Shown here: piece after piece, positions 14,583 to 22,454 of the stretch | Numbering within the stretch: the stretch's first letter is position 1 | Layout of the letters: each line of letters starts with the position of its first letter | Assembly: GCA_024405855.1 (NCBI GenBank) | Contig: JAKSNZ010000017.1 | Span: forward strand, 1-32,932 | DNA from: Paludibacteraceae bacterium | Lineage (GTDB): Bacteria > Bacteroidota > Bacteroidia > Bacteroidales > Paludibacteraceae | Length of the DNA stretch: 32,932 nucleotides | Reading direction: 5' to 3' | The notes under the pieces: model-generated | What the model was told of the DNA's origin: nothing | The model's input: only the letters and a program-made list of their open reading frames with translations | The model's database searches: none | Position numbers and translations under genes: made by a program

Positions 14583-15917
14583 TTATGCTTGTGAAGCCAT
14601 TGCTTGACTTATGGTTACACTTTTAGTAACATCGGTACCCACAATACCTATTACAGCAGTTGCAGTACGTGGATTCTCTCCTTCTGCATCGTATGCGTAA
14701 GCCTCGGCAGAGAATGTCACTTTCTTACCATTTACGGCAAGTGTCAGCCAAGGAGCGTCTGTAGTTGCTGTAACGTCAGCACCATTGCTTGTTGCGTATG
14801 TGCGGTTTCTTGCTGTACCGGCTGCTACAATATCCACATTGCTGTCACCTGTAATGGTTGGTGCTGTAGTCTCTTCAACTGCACCTGATATAATTGCACC
14901 CATAGCCTCGTTCTTGAGAGGCAGACAGATGAAGTAGTGACGTACATTGTAACGCCACTCCTGGTTCTGTGTGTCAGGCTCATCAAGATAAGCCTTGGTT
15001 TCACCGGTCGCCTTCATCATACGTGGAGCGTAGAACGCAACAGATGCGTTACGGTCTGTTGATGCGGCATCAGCACCAAAGTTCTTCTTGGTCTTGGTGG
15101 TTACATTATAAACAGGAGCATCTACGTACTCGTAAATCTCAAAACCGTACATGTTTGCAATGGCACCGGTCTCAGTGTTGTTGTAGCGACGAGCAAATGC
15201 CTTGTCCTCTACAAGCAGGTCATTGACATGTTCAGGGCAAAGAACAAGAACACGTCCCTCTACAGGAACCTTCATTGCATCAAATTTCTCTTTCAGTGCT
15301 ATGAGGTCATTCACTGTCATTCTCTTGCGAGAACCGTAATTATCACCGGTTGTAAGAATAACAGGTGTTTTGGCTGTGTGACTTTGAGGTGCAAGTGCGT
15401 GTATGGCACGTGCGTATTTCTTCTCATCAACGCTCTCACGATGGCGTTCAATCACACTGCCTATCTTATCGTAGGAAAGACCTCTTGCCTCATCGTCAGT
15501 TACCTTAGTCGCTTTAGTCTGATACTTATCCAACCCTATGGCTTTGTCCGCATCGTCAAGACTCTCCACTCCAAGCGGATAACTGGTATTGTTTATTAAT
15601 ACGGTAGGGTCTCCTCCAAGGTCTGTAAAATGAATTGTGTTATTCTTTGCAACCTGTGCGTCAAAAGAACGGATTTTGTTCAACCAACCTATTGACTTTA
15701 CACTGTTACGGAAAGCCTTGATGGTCTCACCTGTCCAAATTTCTGCATACACACCGACACGCAACTCACTGTTCAACCCGAACAGTGGGGAAACAAGTGC
15801 CACACCGTTAAGAACGGCTGCTCCAATGAAAGGGCTTGCACCCACACATGCGGCAAGAGTGCCGCCTACCAAACAATTGGCTATTAAAGCCAACATACAT
15901 AAAACTAACTTTTTCAT
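14583..15917 (-). CDS. Major capsid protein with C-terminal BACON domain
   Basis: A 444-aa protein. Residues 50-345 match Bacteroidales Mu-like major capsid proteins (VYAEIWTGETIKAFRNSV, TIHFTDLGGDPTVLINNTSY, VPVEGRVLVLCPEHVNDLL, RHYFICLPLKNEAMGAIIS). Residues 352-440 form a BACON-type Ig-like domain: APWLTLAVNGKKVTF, RTATAVIGI, and terminal KSVTISQA. Such decorations on capsids may bind mucin or glycans (inference). Residues 1-24 look like a lipoprotein signal: MKK, hydrophobic core, LAAC at 21-24. The hydrophobic stretch continues to about residue 47 and may be removed by the protease encoded upstream. Confidence 0.88.
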   Translation of the reverse strand: MKKLVLCMLALIANCLVGGTLAACVGASPFIGAAVLNGVALVSPLFGLNSELRVGVYAEIWTGETIKAFRNSVKSIGWLNKIRSFDAQVAKNNTIHFTDLGGDPTVLINNTSYPLGVESLDDADKAIGLDKYQTKATKVTDDEARGLSYDKIGSVIERHRESVDEKKYARAIHALAPQSHTAKTPVILTTGDNYGSRKRMTVNDLIALKEKFDAMKVPVEGRVLVLCPEHVNDLLVEDKAFARRYNNTETGAIANMYGFEIYEYVDAPVYNVTTKTKKNFGADAASTDRNASVAFYAPRMMKATGETKAYLDEPDTQNQEWRYNVRHYFICLPLKNEAMGAIISGAVEETTAPTITGDSNVDIVAAGTARNRTYATSNGADVTATTDAPWLTLAVNGKKVTFSAEAYAYDAEGENPRTATAVIGIVGTDVTKSVTISQAMASQA

Positions 15918-15947
15918 GTCTTCTATCTTTTAAATGTTAAACTTATA

Positions 15948-16901
15948 TTACTTCTCTCTTGCTTCAATGCCATACTCAGCCTTGTACAGACGTGCGTATG
16001 TGTTGAAATCATTTTCACGCAATGCGGCAATCTGATCCGCCGGAACTTCAGATAGTGTCTTGTACTCACCTGTTTTGTTCTGGTTCTGTTGATTGATGAC
16101 TGATGAAGGACCTTGTGCTGTTCCCATAAGAGCAAAAGTCTCTTTCAATTGGGCTAATCCTACTTTTCCGCCCATCTCAACAAACATCTGTTTCTTGTCT
16201 GCTGTGATTTTGCGTAAACTTACGGCATTGTTCACTTCAGCCTCAATGGCTGCCTGCATTTGGTTGTCTCTCTCTTTTCTTAGATTAACGGCTTCGTTTG
16301 CCTCACTTTGCAATGATGTAATCTTAGCCAAAATCTCCTGTTCGGTTGCACTTTCAGGCAAACCGAGTTTCAAAGCAATCTGTTTCATTTGAATGTTTTT
16401 TGAATTGTTATTAATAAGGTTTAGAATCTCCATCTGTTCAATATTCCCTTGTGACAGACAAATCATATTGCCGTCTTTGCTCAATGCCAAGGCATCATCA
16501 TTGGCACCTATGTCAACTATTGACACCTCCACAAGTTTTGATTTGCTTACCGTCTCAAATCTTTGTCCCGGCAAAAGTTTGTCAGGGTCGTTGGTCTTTT
16601 CTATGACTTCCAATCCTGCTGATGCCATCTTGATTATTCCGGCATCCCATTTTGCCTTTATCTGTTTTGCAAACTCGTCTTTCTCATCAAAGACGGGTGT
16701 GCCTACAAGATTGTCACCCTCAATATGTATATCATCCATTCTTCCAAGTGGCAGTACCTGGTTTCTGTCTCCATACACAGGACGCTGGTGCATCCAAAGC
16801 AGAATAGGGTTGCGTTTGTATTGACTGATGTCTATACCTTCTGTTAAAACCCTAAAACCATAACTGTTTAGCGATGAGTTGCTGATAATTACTTTTCCCA
16901 T
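15948..16901 (-). CDS. Prohead serine protease fused to scaffold-like region (Mu gpI-type)
   Basis: A 317-aa protein. The N-terminal 140 residues look like an HK97/S78-type prohead protease: ILLWMHQRP with His38, LPLGRMDDIHIEGD, and KLVEVSIVDIGANDDA with Ser127. Residues 165-260 are a helical, charged scaffold-like region (ATEQEILAKITSLQSEANEA). The C-terminus ends AEYGIEAREK. In Mu-like phages, gene I encodes the protease with an internal scaffold (Z) start; a possible internal start here is the Met after NNNSKNIQ. It is the first gene of the minus-strand late operon, 34 bp beyond its promoter start region. Confidence 0.8.
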   Translation of the reverse strand: MGKVIISNSSLNSYGFRVLTEGIDISQYKRNPILLWMHQRPVYGDRNQVLPLGRMDDIHIEGDNLVGTPVFDEKDEFAKQIKAKWDAGIIKMASAGLEVIEKTNDPDKLLPGQRFETVSKSKLVEVSIVDIGANDDALALSKDGNMICLSQGNIEQMEILNLINNNSKNIQMKQIALKLGLPESATEQEILAKITSLQSEANEAVNLRKERDNQMQAAIEAEVNNAVSLRKITADKKQMFVEMGGKVGLAQLKETFALMGTAQGPSSVINQQNQNKTGEYKTLSEVPADQIAALRENDFNTYARLYKAEYGIEAREK

Positions 16902-16941
16902 AAACGTGATGTTCTGATGTTTGTTTTTCGTTTGTCAAGTG

Positions 16942-16972
16942 CAAATGTAGGTATGTAAAAAGGCATATCCAA
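16942..16972 (-). promoter_or_regulatory. Late promoter for capsid/tail operon
   Basis: Reading the minus strand: TTG (16972-16970), 20 bp, TACATTTG (16949-16942). This is a perfect TTG-N20-TAnnTTTG promoter, about 40 bp ahead of the protease ATG. It is the mirror image of the promoter at 17021-17051 about a centre at 16996.5. Confidence 0.8.
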
Positions 16973-16978
16973 AAAAGT

Positions 16979-17014
16979 GTCCAACCCTTGGACGGAAAAG
17001 TCCAACAGATGGAC
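16979..17014. promoter_or_regulatory. Twin palindromic operators between divergent late promoters
   Basis: GTCCAACCCTTGGAC (16979-16993; 6-bp arms) and GTCCAACAGATGGAC (17000-17014; 5-bp arms) are 15-bp palindromes with centres 21 bp apart, two helical turns. Each ends exactly 6 bp from the -33 TTG of the promoter it faces. Placement just upstream of -33 suits an activator. Which protein binds is unknown. Confidence 0.7.
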
Positions 17015-17020
17015 AGATAA

Positions 17021-17051
17021 TTGCAAGCCCCATTTCAAGGGGTTATTTTTG
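17021..17051 (+). promoter_or_regulatory. Late promoter for packaging/head operon
   Basis: TTG (17021-17023), 20 bp, TATTTTTG (17044-17051): a perfect Bacteroidales promoter. The ATG of the small terminase gene follows the -7 box by 21 bp, which fits a short leader and argues against the earlier GTG at 16977, which would lie upstream of the promoter. Confidence 0.8.
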
Positions 17052-17072
17052 TGGAACAAAAACGCAGATTTT

Positions 17073-17537
17073 ATGGCAAGAAAAACAAAAACATTAGAGC
17101 AGTCTCAGAAAAAGGAATTGGCACATATTTACTATATGCAAGGCAATACACAACAGGAGATTGCAGACAAAGTGGGGGTGTCAAGGAACACCGTAAACAC
17201 TTGGGTTAAGGAAGAGAAATGGGGAGAACTGAAAGCAGCCACAACCATCACACGCAAGGAGTTGGTGGCAAAGATGCTATGTAAGATTAACGAGCGTCTT
17301 GATTCAGGTGATTGGACATCTGATGAAATGGTCAAGGCTACAGCCGCCATTGAGAAACTGGACAAACAGACCAGTGTAATAACAATAATAGAGGTGTTCT
17401 CCGCCTTTGACAATTGGCTCATTGCAAGAATGAAGCTGGACCCGGAACTGACACCGGAGATTGTCAAGATAATGAACAAGTATCAGGACTTATTTATTGG
17501 AGAACAGTTGGGCAAAACCACAATAGAGTTCAAGTAA
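17073..17537 (+). CDS. Terminase small subunit-like HTH protein
   Basis: A 154-aa protein, started at MARKTKTLEQ, the ATG downstream of the promoter. Residues 12-45 form a helix-turn-helix (HIYYMQGNTQQEIADKVGVS followed by RNTVNTWVKEEKW), the DNA-recognition part of small terminases. The remainder is helical with LTPEIVKIMNKYQDLFIGEQ at the end. Its stop abuts the large terminase ATG (TAAATG). In Mu the small terminase subunit is next to the large one, which agrees. Confidence 0.78.
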   Translation: MARKTKTLEQSQKKELAHIYYMQGNTQQEIADKVGVSRNTVNTWVKEEKWGELKAATTITRKELVAKMLCKINERLDSGDWTSDEMVKATAAIEKLDKQTSVITIIEVFSAFDNWLIARMKLDPELTPEIVKIMNKYQDLFIGEQLGKTTIEFK

Positions 17538-19079
17538 ATGTCTCAAAGGGTACAGAGTGATGCATTAAAGCAATGGAAACTGCTGTGCGGAACCATTGCC
17601 TCAATGACTACCGTTGACACAGAAGAAACGGTTGCGGACAGATTACGCCGCATAGAAAGGGGAAGGCGTGACTATGCGTTCTTTGTATCATACTACTTTC
17701 CTCACTATTGCACCAATCAAGAGACAGGCGAAACAGTACCGTCGGCAAAATTCCATATTCAGGCAGCAAACAAGATATATAACAACAAGGATTTGCGTGC
17801 TGTATTCCAATGGCCGAGAGGACACGCCAAATCTACTCACATGGATATAATGATTCCTATGTGGCTGAAATGTCAGAAGAAGCGGGAACTTAACGTTATG
17901 GTTCTTGTTGGTAAGAGTGAGGACTCTGCCAAGACCCTGCTTGGAGACTTACAAGCGGAACTACAGTACAACAAACGCTACATAAATGATTTTGGCAGAC
18001 AGTTCAATGCCGGCAACTGGCAGGAGGGGCAGTTTGTCACAGCTGATGATTGTGCTTTCTTTGCTCTTGGCAGAGGTCAGTCTCCTCGTGGTATAAGGTA
18101 CCGCAGTAAAAGACCTGACTATATAGTCATTGATGACCTTGATGATGATGAATTATGTCTGAATGAAAGCCGTGTCCGCAAACTGGCTGATTGGGTCAAA
18201 GAGGCTCTGTTTGGTGCGTTTGGTGCCATAGGAGGCAGATTCATTATGGTAGGAAACCTTATAAGCAAGATAAGCGTACTGGCTATTATAATGAAGATAG
18301 CGGGAGTTTTTGTTTCCAAGGTGAATATAGTTGATGCTGAGGGCAAACCGTCATGGCCTGAATACTGGAAACCTGACAGAATAAATGCTATGCGTAAGTT
18401 TATGGGCTATAGGGGATTTCAGAAGGAGTATATGAATAACCCTATTACAGACGGGGCTGTGTTCAGGAATGATTGGATTAAATGGAAGAATCCGCTGCCG
18501 CTACGTGAGTATGCTGAACTTGTATTATACATAGACCCATCTTTCAAACCCACAACTAAAAATGACTATAAGGCAGCAAAACTTTGGGGCAAGACCAAGA
18601 GTGGCGAACTCCACCTCTTGGATGCATTCTGCCGCCAGACAACGATTGTTGAACTGGTTCGTTGGCTGTATGACCTTTATGAGAGGATAAGGGACTTACA
18701 GGCTGTATGCCATTTCTATATGGAGGCTAACTTTATCCAGGACATAATTTTGGACGAGTTCAAGCGTGAGGGTGTTAACCGTGGGTACCAACTTCCAATT
18801 TTACCCGACAAACGTAAAAAACCAGACAAGTTCCAACGTATTGAGGCAATAAGTCCGCTTTGGGAACGTGGATTTGTCTATTACAACGCCCACAAGAAGA
18901 ATGACCCGGATATGATAGCCGGACTTGACCAGACTCTTGCATTTGAAAAGGGTATGTCAGGCCATGATGACGGACCTGATGCCGATGAGGGTGCAATATA
19001 CATTCTTCAGAAACGTTCACGCATTGACTCTTTTGAGCCCAAAATAGGAACTTGCAAAAACTCAAAATACTTATGGTAA
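17538..19079 (+). CDS. Terminase large subunit
   Basis: A 513-aa packaging motor. The ATPase domain has Walker A-type QWPRGHAKST (91-100) and Walker B YIVIDDLDDDE (195-205). The RNaseH-like nuclease begins LVLYIDPSFKPTTKND with Asp333, and a later acidic motif (SGHDDGPDADEGAIYIL, near 477-493) supplies further metal ligands. It cuts and pumps DNA into the head; Mu-like phages package headful DNA from the phage end. It is the second gene of the plus-strand head operon. Confidence 0.93.
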   Translation: MSQRVQSDALKQWKLLCGTIASMTTVDTEETVADRLRRIERGRRDYAFFVSYYFPHYCTNQETGETVPSAKFHIQAANKIYNNKDLRAVFQWPRGHAKSTHMDIMIPMWLKCQKKRELNVMVLVGKSEDSAKTLLGDLQAELQYNKRYINDFGRQFNAGNWQEGQFVTADDCAFFALGRGQSPRGIRYRSKRPDYIVIDDLDDDELCLNESRVRKLADWVKEALFGAFGAIGGRFIMVGNLISKISVLAIIMKIAGVFVSKVNIVDAEGKPSWPEYWKPDRINAMRKFMGYRGFQKEYMNNPITDGAVFRNDWIKWKNPLPLREYAELVLYIDPSFKPTTKNDYKAAKLWGKTKSGELHLLDAFCRQTTIVELVRWLYDLYERIRDLQAVCHFYMEANFIQDIILDEFKREGVNRGYQLPILPDKRKKPDKFQRIEAISPLWERGFVYYNAHKKNDPDMIAGLDQTLAFEKGMSGHDDGPDADEGAIYILQKRSRIDSFEPKIGTCKNSKYLW

Positions 19080-19312
19080 AATTTTTTAGAAACTTGATTC
19101 TATATTACCGTTTCAAACAAGCTTTCAAACAATGTGATAAACTAAACAATGGGAGAAAAAGGGATTTATATGTAGTTATAAACATAGCGGGGCAACCGTT
19201 TGTTTTGAACAGAAGATTTTATCGTAAAGTATGGAAATACAACGATTTCTTCCGAAACATCAAGTGGAATGACTTAAAGAAAGGCATTATTGACAAATCA
19301 ATACTTAACTGA
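19073..19312 (+). CDS. Small basic protein of unknown function
   Basis: A 79-aa protein from the ATG overlapping the terminase stop (7-bp overlap). It is Lys/Arg/Phe/Tyr-rich with KFFRNLILYYRFKQAF at the start and LYVVINIAGQPFVLNRRFYR in the middle. The second segment looks like a short beta hairpin (V-I-x-x-A-G-Q-P-F-V-L). There is no signal or membrane segment. It probably belongs to the packaging operon; I do not recognise a family. Confidence 0.6.
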   Translation: MVKFFRNLILYYRFKQAFKQCDKLNNGRKRDLYVVINIAGQPFVLNRRFYRKVWKYNDFFRNIKWNDLKKGIIDKSILN

Positions 19313-19313
19313 T

Positions 19314-19736
19314 ATGGAATTTCTAACAAAATCAGATTTTAAGGCAGTATGTGACGACAATACGCTAAGTGTTATAGACCAGATGGATGATGAGAACCTG
19401 GCACGTGGAGTAAACTATGCCATTGAGGAGGTTAGTTCATACTTGAGAAGCAGGTATGATGTAGCCAAGGCATTTAATAAGACAGGAGCGGAACGCAACA
19501 GCCAACTGGTTATGATAACATGTGATGTGGCACTCTATCATCTAATAGCGTGGTTGCCTAAACGCATTGGATTTGAGATAAGAGAAACAAGATATAACCA
19601 TGCCATTGATTGGCTTAAAGATGTGCAGTCCGGCAAATCAACTCCAGACCTGCCTCTTCCTGTTGACCAGGAAGGACATCAGGTGACAACGCCTATAAGG
19701 TATGGCGGTATGGCAAAAAGCAAGTATGACTATTAA
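19314..19736 (+). CDS. Mu gp36-like protein (DUF1320)
   Basis: A 140-aa protein, started at MEFLTKSDFKAVC, one base after the previous stop. The helical pattern FLTKSDFKAVCDDNTLSVID, then NLARGVNYAIEEVSSYLRSR-YDVAKAF, then CDVALYHLIAWLPKRIG matches the DUF1320/gp36 head-tail connector family. Its placement before the portal differs from Mu, where gp36 follows the major capsid gene. The role is probably head completion. Confidence 0.85.
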   Translation: MEFLTKSDFKAVCDDNTLSVIDQMDDENLARGVNYAIEEVSSYLRSRYDVAKAFNKTGAERNSQLVMITCDVALYHLIAWLPKRIGFEIRETRYNHAIDWLKDVQSGKSTPDLPLPVDQEGHQVTTPIRYGGMAKSKYDY

Positions 19737-19747
19737 GAACCGAGATT

Positions 19748-20950
19748 ATGAAGAATAACAGGACACTGGAATTTAAGAGGGCAATGGTGAACCTTAAAAA
19801 GGAATCGCTTCAGAAACTTGCCATAGACCTTAAAGCACAAACCGAACTGCTTAGCAAGAAGGATATTGGTGCTTGGAGGCTTGCGTGGCAAAGGGCTATA
19901 GACGTTAATAATCCAAACAGAACTCTTTTGTATAACATTTACACCGATGTGGAGGTGGATATGCACGTGACTGGCTGTATAGGTCAACGCAAGGGATTTG
20001 CCACCAAGAGAGGCTTCAAAATTGTGGATAAGGACGGCAAGAAAAACGATGAACTGACGGCACTCTTTGAGACTGAATGGTTTGACAAATTTGTAAGCCT
20101 TGCTCTTGACAGCCGGTATTACGGTCATTCTCTTATCGAGTTTGGAGGTGTCTTAGACTACCTTGGAAAGAAACAGTTTGAGTATGTAAAGTTGGTGCCA
20201 CGCCGACACGTAATTCCGGAATACGGAGTAGTGGTAAAGGAGCAAAACGATGTTCATCAGAACGGCATATCTTACCGTAGCGGTGTTTTCGCAGACTGGT
20301 GCATAGAGGTTGGAGACACTCATGACCTTGGATTGTTTCTCAAATGTGCACCGTCTGCACTGAGCAAAAAGAATATGCTGGCGTTCTGGGATGGATTTGG
20401 AGAGATATTCGGTATGCCAATAAGAGTGGCACACACATCCTCATACGATGAAAAAGACCTTGACAAGATAGAGAATATGCTTTCAAGTATGGGAGCGGCA
20501 TTCTATGGACTATTCCCCGAAGGCACTGATGTGGACATTAAGGAGTCAAGCCGTGGCGATGCTTTCAACGTATATGACAAACGCATTGACCGTGCCAACT
20601 CTGAAATATCAAAAGGCATACTTAACCAGACCATGACAATTGATTCGGGGTCGTCACTTTCACAGTCCGAGGTTCATCTTGAGGTGTTTGAGAACGTGAT
20701 TGCCTCTGATGAGAAACTTATACGCAACACTGTAAACAACAAGCTTATACCTTTTATGGTTAAGCACGGATTTGACATTGACGGTTGCCGCTTTGAATGG
20801 GATGACACAGTGTCATATACACCTGAAGAGGTTCGCAATGTAGAGAGCATGCTTCTTACTAACGGTTATGAGATACCGCCTAAATACTTCACAGACAAAT
20901 ACGGAATAGATATTACGGGCAAGAGGGAAGTTAACAGTTTTTTCGAGTAG
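19748..20950 (+). CDS. Portal protein, Mu gp29-like (DUF935)
   Basis: A 400-aa protein. Hallmarks of the DUF935 portal family: RTLLYNIYTDVEVDMHVTGC, a KLVPRRHVIPEYGVVV block, DWCIEVGD..., LAFWDGFGEIFGMPIRVA, ISKGILNQTMTIDSGSS followed by SQSEVHLEVFENVIASDEKL. It forms the dodecameric ring at the head vertex. Its final codons read AGT TTT TTC GAG TAG, containing a canonical -1 slippery heptamer (20938-20944) followed by a GGGG/CCCC hairpin. This may fuse it to the MuF-like protein. Confidence 0.9.
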   Translation: MKNNRTLEFKRAMVNLKKESLQKLAIDLKAQTELLSKKDIGAWRLAWQRAIDVNNPNRTLLYNIYTDVEVDMHVTGCIGQRKGFATKRGFKIVDKDGKKNDELTALFETEWFDKFVSLALDSRYYGHSLIEFGGVLDYLGKKQFEYVKLVPRRHVIPEYGVVVKEQNDVHQNGISYRSGVFADWCIEVGDTHDLGLFLKCAPSALSKKNMLAFWDGFGEIFGMPIRVAHTSSYDEKDLDKIENMLSSMGAAFYGLFPEGTDVDIKESSRGDAFNVYDKRIDRANSEISKGILNQTMTIDSGSSLSQSEVHLEVFENVIASDEKLIRNTVNNKLIPFMVKHGFDIDGCRFEWDDTVSYTPEEVRNVESMLLTNGYEIPPKYFTDKYGIDITGKREVNSFFE

Positions 20951-20967
20951 GGGTAGGTGGTAGCCCC
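20938..20967 (+). promoter_or_regulatory. Candidate -1 programmed frameshift site, portal to MuF-like protein
   Basis: The heptamer T-TTT-TTC (20938-20944) is in the portal frame; a 5-base spacer follows, then GGGG (20950-20953)...CCCC (20964-20967) with an inner T-G pair and a short loop. A slip by -1 enters the frame of the downstream MuF-like ORF, which is open from 20944 but has no ATG, GTG or TTG before 21085. A predicted fusion would be about 872 aa. Confidence 0.5.
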
Positions 20968-21084
20968 AATAAATATCACCTGTTTCATCAAGCCATTTAT
21001 GAATTATATGGCAACACATGGCACACAATTAAGCTAAGCGACCGTAAGGAATCTACATTTAACCATACTGTCTTTGATAAGGCA

Positions 21085-22365
21085 ATGGAATGGCTTTATA
21101 GCCAAAAAGGGTTCTCTGCTGACCTAATGAAAGAACAACCAGTTGCAGATCTTGTAAACGAGACTTACCGTGTACTTTCTGATGGCGTTAACAGTTCCAT
21201 TACCCAAGATGTTCCCAAGGAACTGACAAACAATTTACGAGAAAACACATTCAGGTTTTCCGGCTTCAAAACTTACCATCAAATGAAGGAAGCCTCACTA
21301 CTTTTGGAGGATAAGAATGGTGGTTTTAAGTCCTACGAATCATTTCAGCGAGATGTTTTATCCATAGACAACAGATATAACAGGCAATATCTTGAAGCGG
21401 AGTACAACTTTGCTGTGCAAAGCACTCAGATGGCTGTTAAATGGAAAGATTTTGAAAAGGACGGAAATGACTATAATTTGCAGTACCGCACTGCAAATGA
21501 CGGCAGAGTGAGAGAGGAACACGCAGTTCTGCACGGAACCACACTGCCTGTTGATGACCCATTTTGGGATAAGTATTATCCGCCACTTGGCTGGAACTGC
21601 CGCTGCACAGTTGTTCAAGTAAGAAAAAATAAGTATGATGTAAGTAACAGTCAAGAGGCTATAGCGGCTGGAGAACGTGCCACCGCTAAACCAAAACAGC
21701 AAATATTCCGATTTAATCCTGGCAAGACAAAGAATGTTTTTCCACCCAAACATCCATATATGCCTAAAGGGTGTGGAAACTGCACAAGAGGATTGCACCT
21801 TGCGTATAATGCCAACAGTGAACAGTGCAAGGTTTGTATGTCACTTACCAAGCAAGAACGCATTGCAATGCGTAAAGAGGAATACAAGGAACTTAAGAAA
21901 GATCCTAATTACAAGGATGTAGTCTTTGATGAAAACACAGGTGGACTGAAAGCCACGCATAAAGACCACAACTTTGCACCCAAAGGGGGTGATTATGAGA
22001 AAATGGTACAAGAGGTTGGATTCAAAAATGGACATTGTGTTATATTTACTGGAGAAAAGAGCAGAGTGATTGGTAAAAGATTTGCTGAAGGGAAATGGAA
22101 TGGTCAGATTTTTGAGGTTGCTGGTACCGAGACTGCCACAGCCAACAATATTCTAAGAGGTCTCAAGCACTGTGCAAGCAAGCGTATTACCCAAATAGCA
22201 GTTCTGTATTATGCTAATGGAGGCTATAGTAGAAAGACTTTAGACCTTGCAATTAATAGATATGTAGGCTTGAAGAAGTTGAAAGATGGACAATTCATCC
22301 AATTTGAAAGGCTTATGTGTATTCAGGGTAATGAGATTGTTTACAGTGAGTCTCTGAAAAAATGA
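21085..22365 (+). CDS. MuF-like minor head protein with zinc motif and toxin-like C-terminal domain
   Basis: 426 aa from the first ATG. The MuF/SPP1 gp7 core is plain at 135-174: RTANDGRVREEHAVLHGTTL, then PPLGWNCRC. A Cys-x2-Cys (230/233) and Cys-x2-Cys (248/251) pair suggests a zinc ribbon. Residues 285-426 (GDYEKMVQEVGFKNGHCVIF, GKWNGQIFEVAGTETATANN, ITQIAVLYYANGGYSRKTLD) resemble nuclease-type tips (BECR/CdiA-CT-like) attached to phage MuF proteins, so this may be a MuF polymorphic toxin. The frame is open 47 codons upstream without a start codon, which suggests expression as a frameshift fusion with the portal. No separate immunity gene is obvious. Confidence 0.75.
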   Translation: MEWLYSQKGFSADLMKEQPVADLVNETYRVLSDGVNSSITQDVPKELTNNLRENTFRFSGFKTYHQMKEASLLLEDKNGGFKSYESFQRDVLSIDNRYNRQYLEAEYNFAVQSTQMAVKWKDFEKDGNDYNLQYRTANDGRVREEHAVLHGTTLPVDDPFWDKYYPPLGWNCRCTVVQVRKNKYDVSNSQEAIAAGERATAKPKQQIFRFNPGKTKNVFPPKHPYMPKGCGNCTRGLHLAYNANSEQCKVCMSLTKQERIAMRKEEYKELKKDPNYKDVVFDENTGGLKATHKDHNFAPKGGDYEKMVQEVGFKNGHCVIFTGEKSRVIGKRFAEGKWNGQIFEVAGTETATANNILRGLKHCASKRITQIAVLYYANGGYSRKTLDLAINRYVGLKKLKDGQFIQFERLMCIQGNEIVYSESLKK

Positions 22366-22434
22366 ACGGGAAGCTCCACTTTCGTGGTACACTCCCCGCA
22401 CTGCAAAGATACAAATAATTTTTAACAAACAAAT
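22357..22434 (-). ncRNA. Candidate short antisense RNA with GNRA hairpin
   Basis: On the minus strand a TATCTTTG box (22411-22404) with TTTG 18 bp upstream precedes a strong hairpin (22398-22367): CGGG-GAGU, 3/1 internal loop, CCAC, GAAA tetraloop, GTGG, AGCU-U-CCCG. It is followed within 5 bases by six U (22362-22357). That is promoter, stable structure and terminator in under 80 bp, antisense to the 3' end of the MuF-like gene. The plus strand has no U-run after the stem, so a plus-strand terminator is less likely. Confidence 0.35.
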
Positions 22435-22454
22435 AGAACTGCAAAAAAAATCAA

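Noticed and set aside
16977..17072. GTG start of the small terminase gene at 16977
   Set aside because: It lies upstream of the promoter at 17021-17051 and within the twin operators; the ATG at 17073 fits a short leader.
22366..22454. Plus-strand terminator after the MuF-like gene
   Set aside because: The hairpin there has no U-run on the plus strand, and the gpG-like gene follows on the same strand; the U-run and tetraloop fit the minus strand better.
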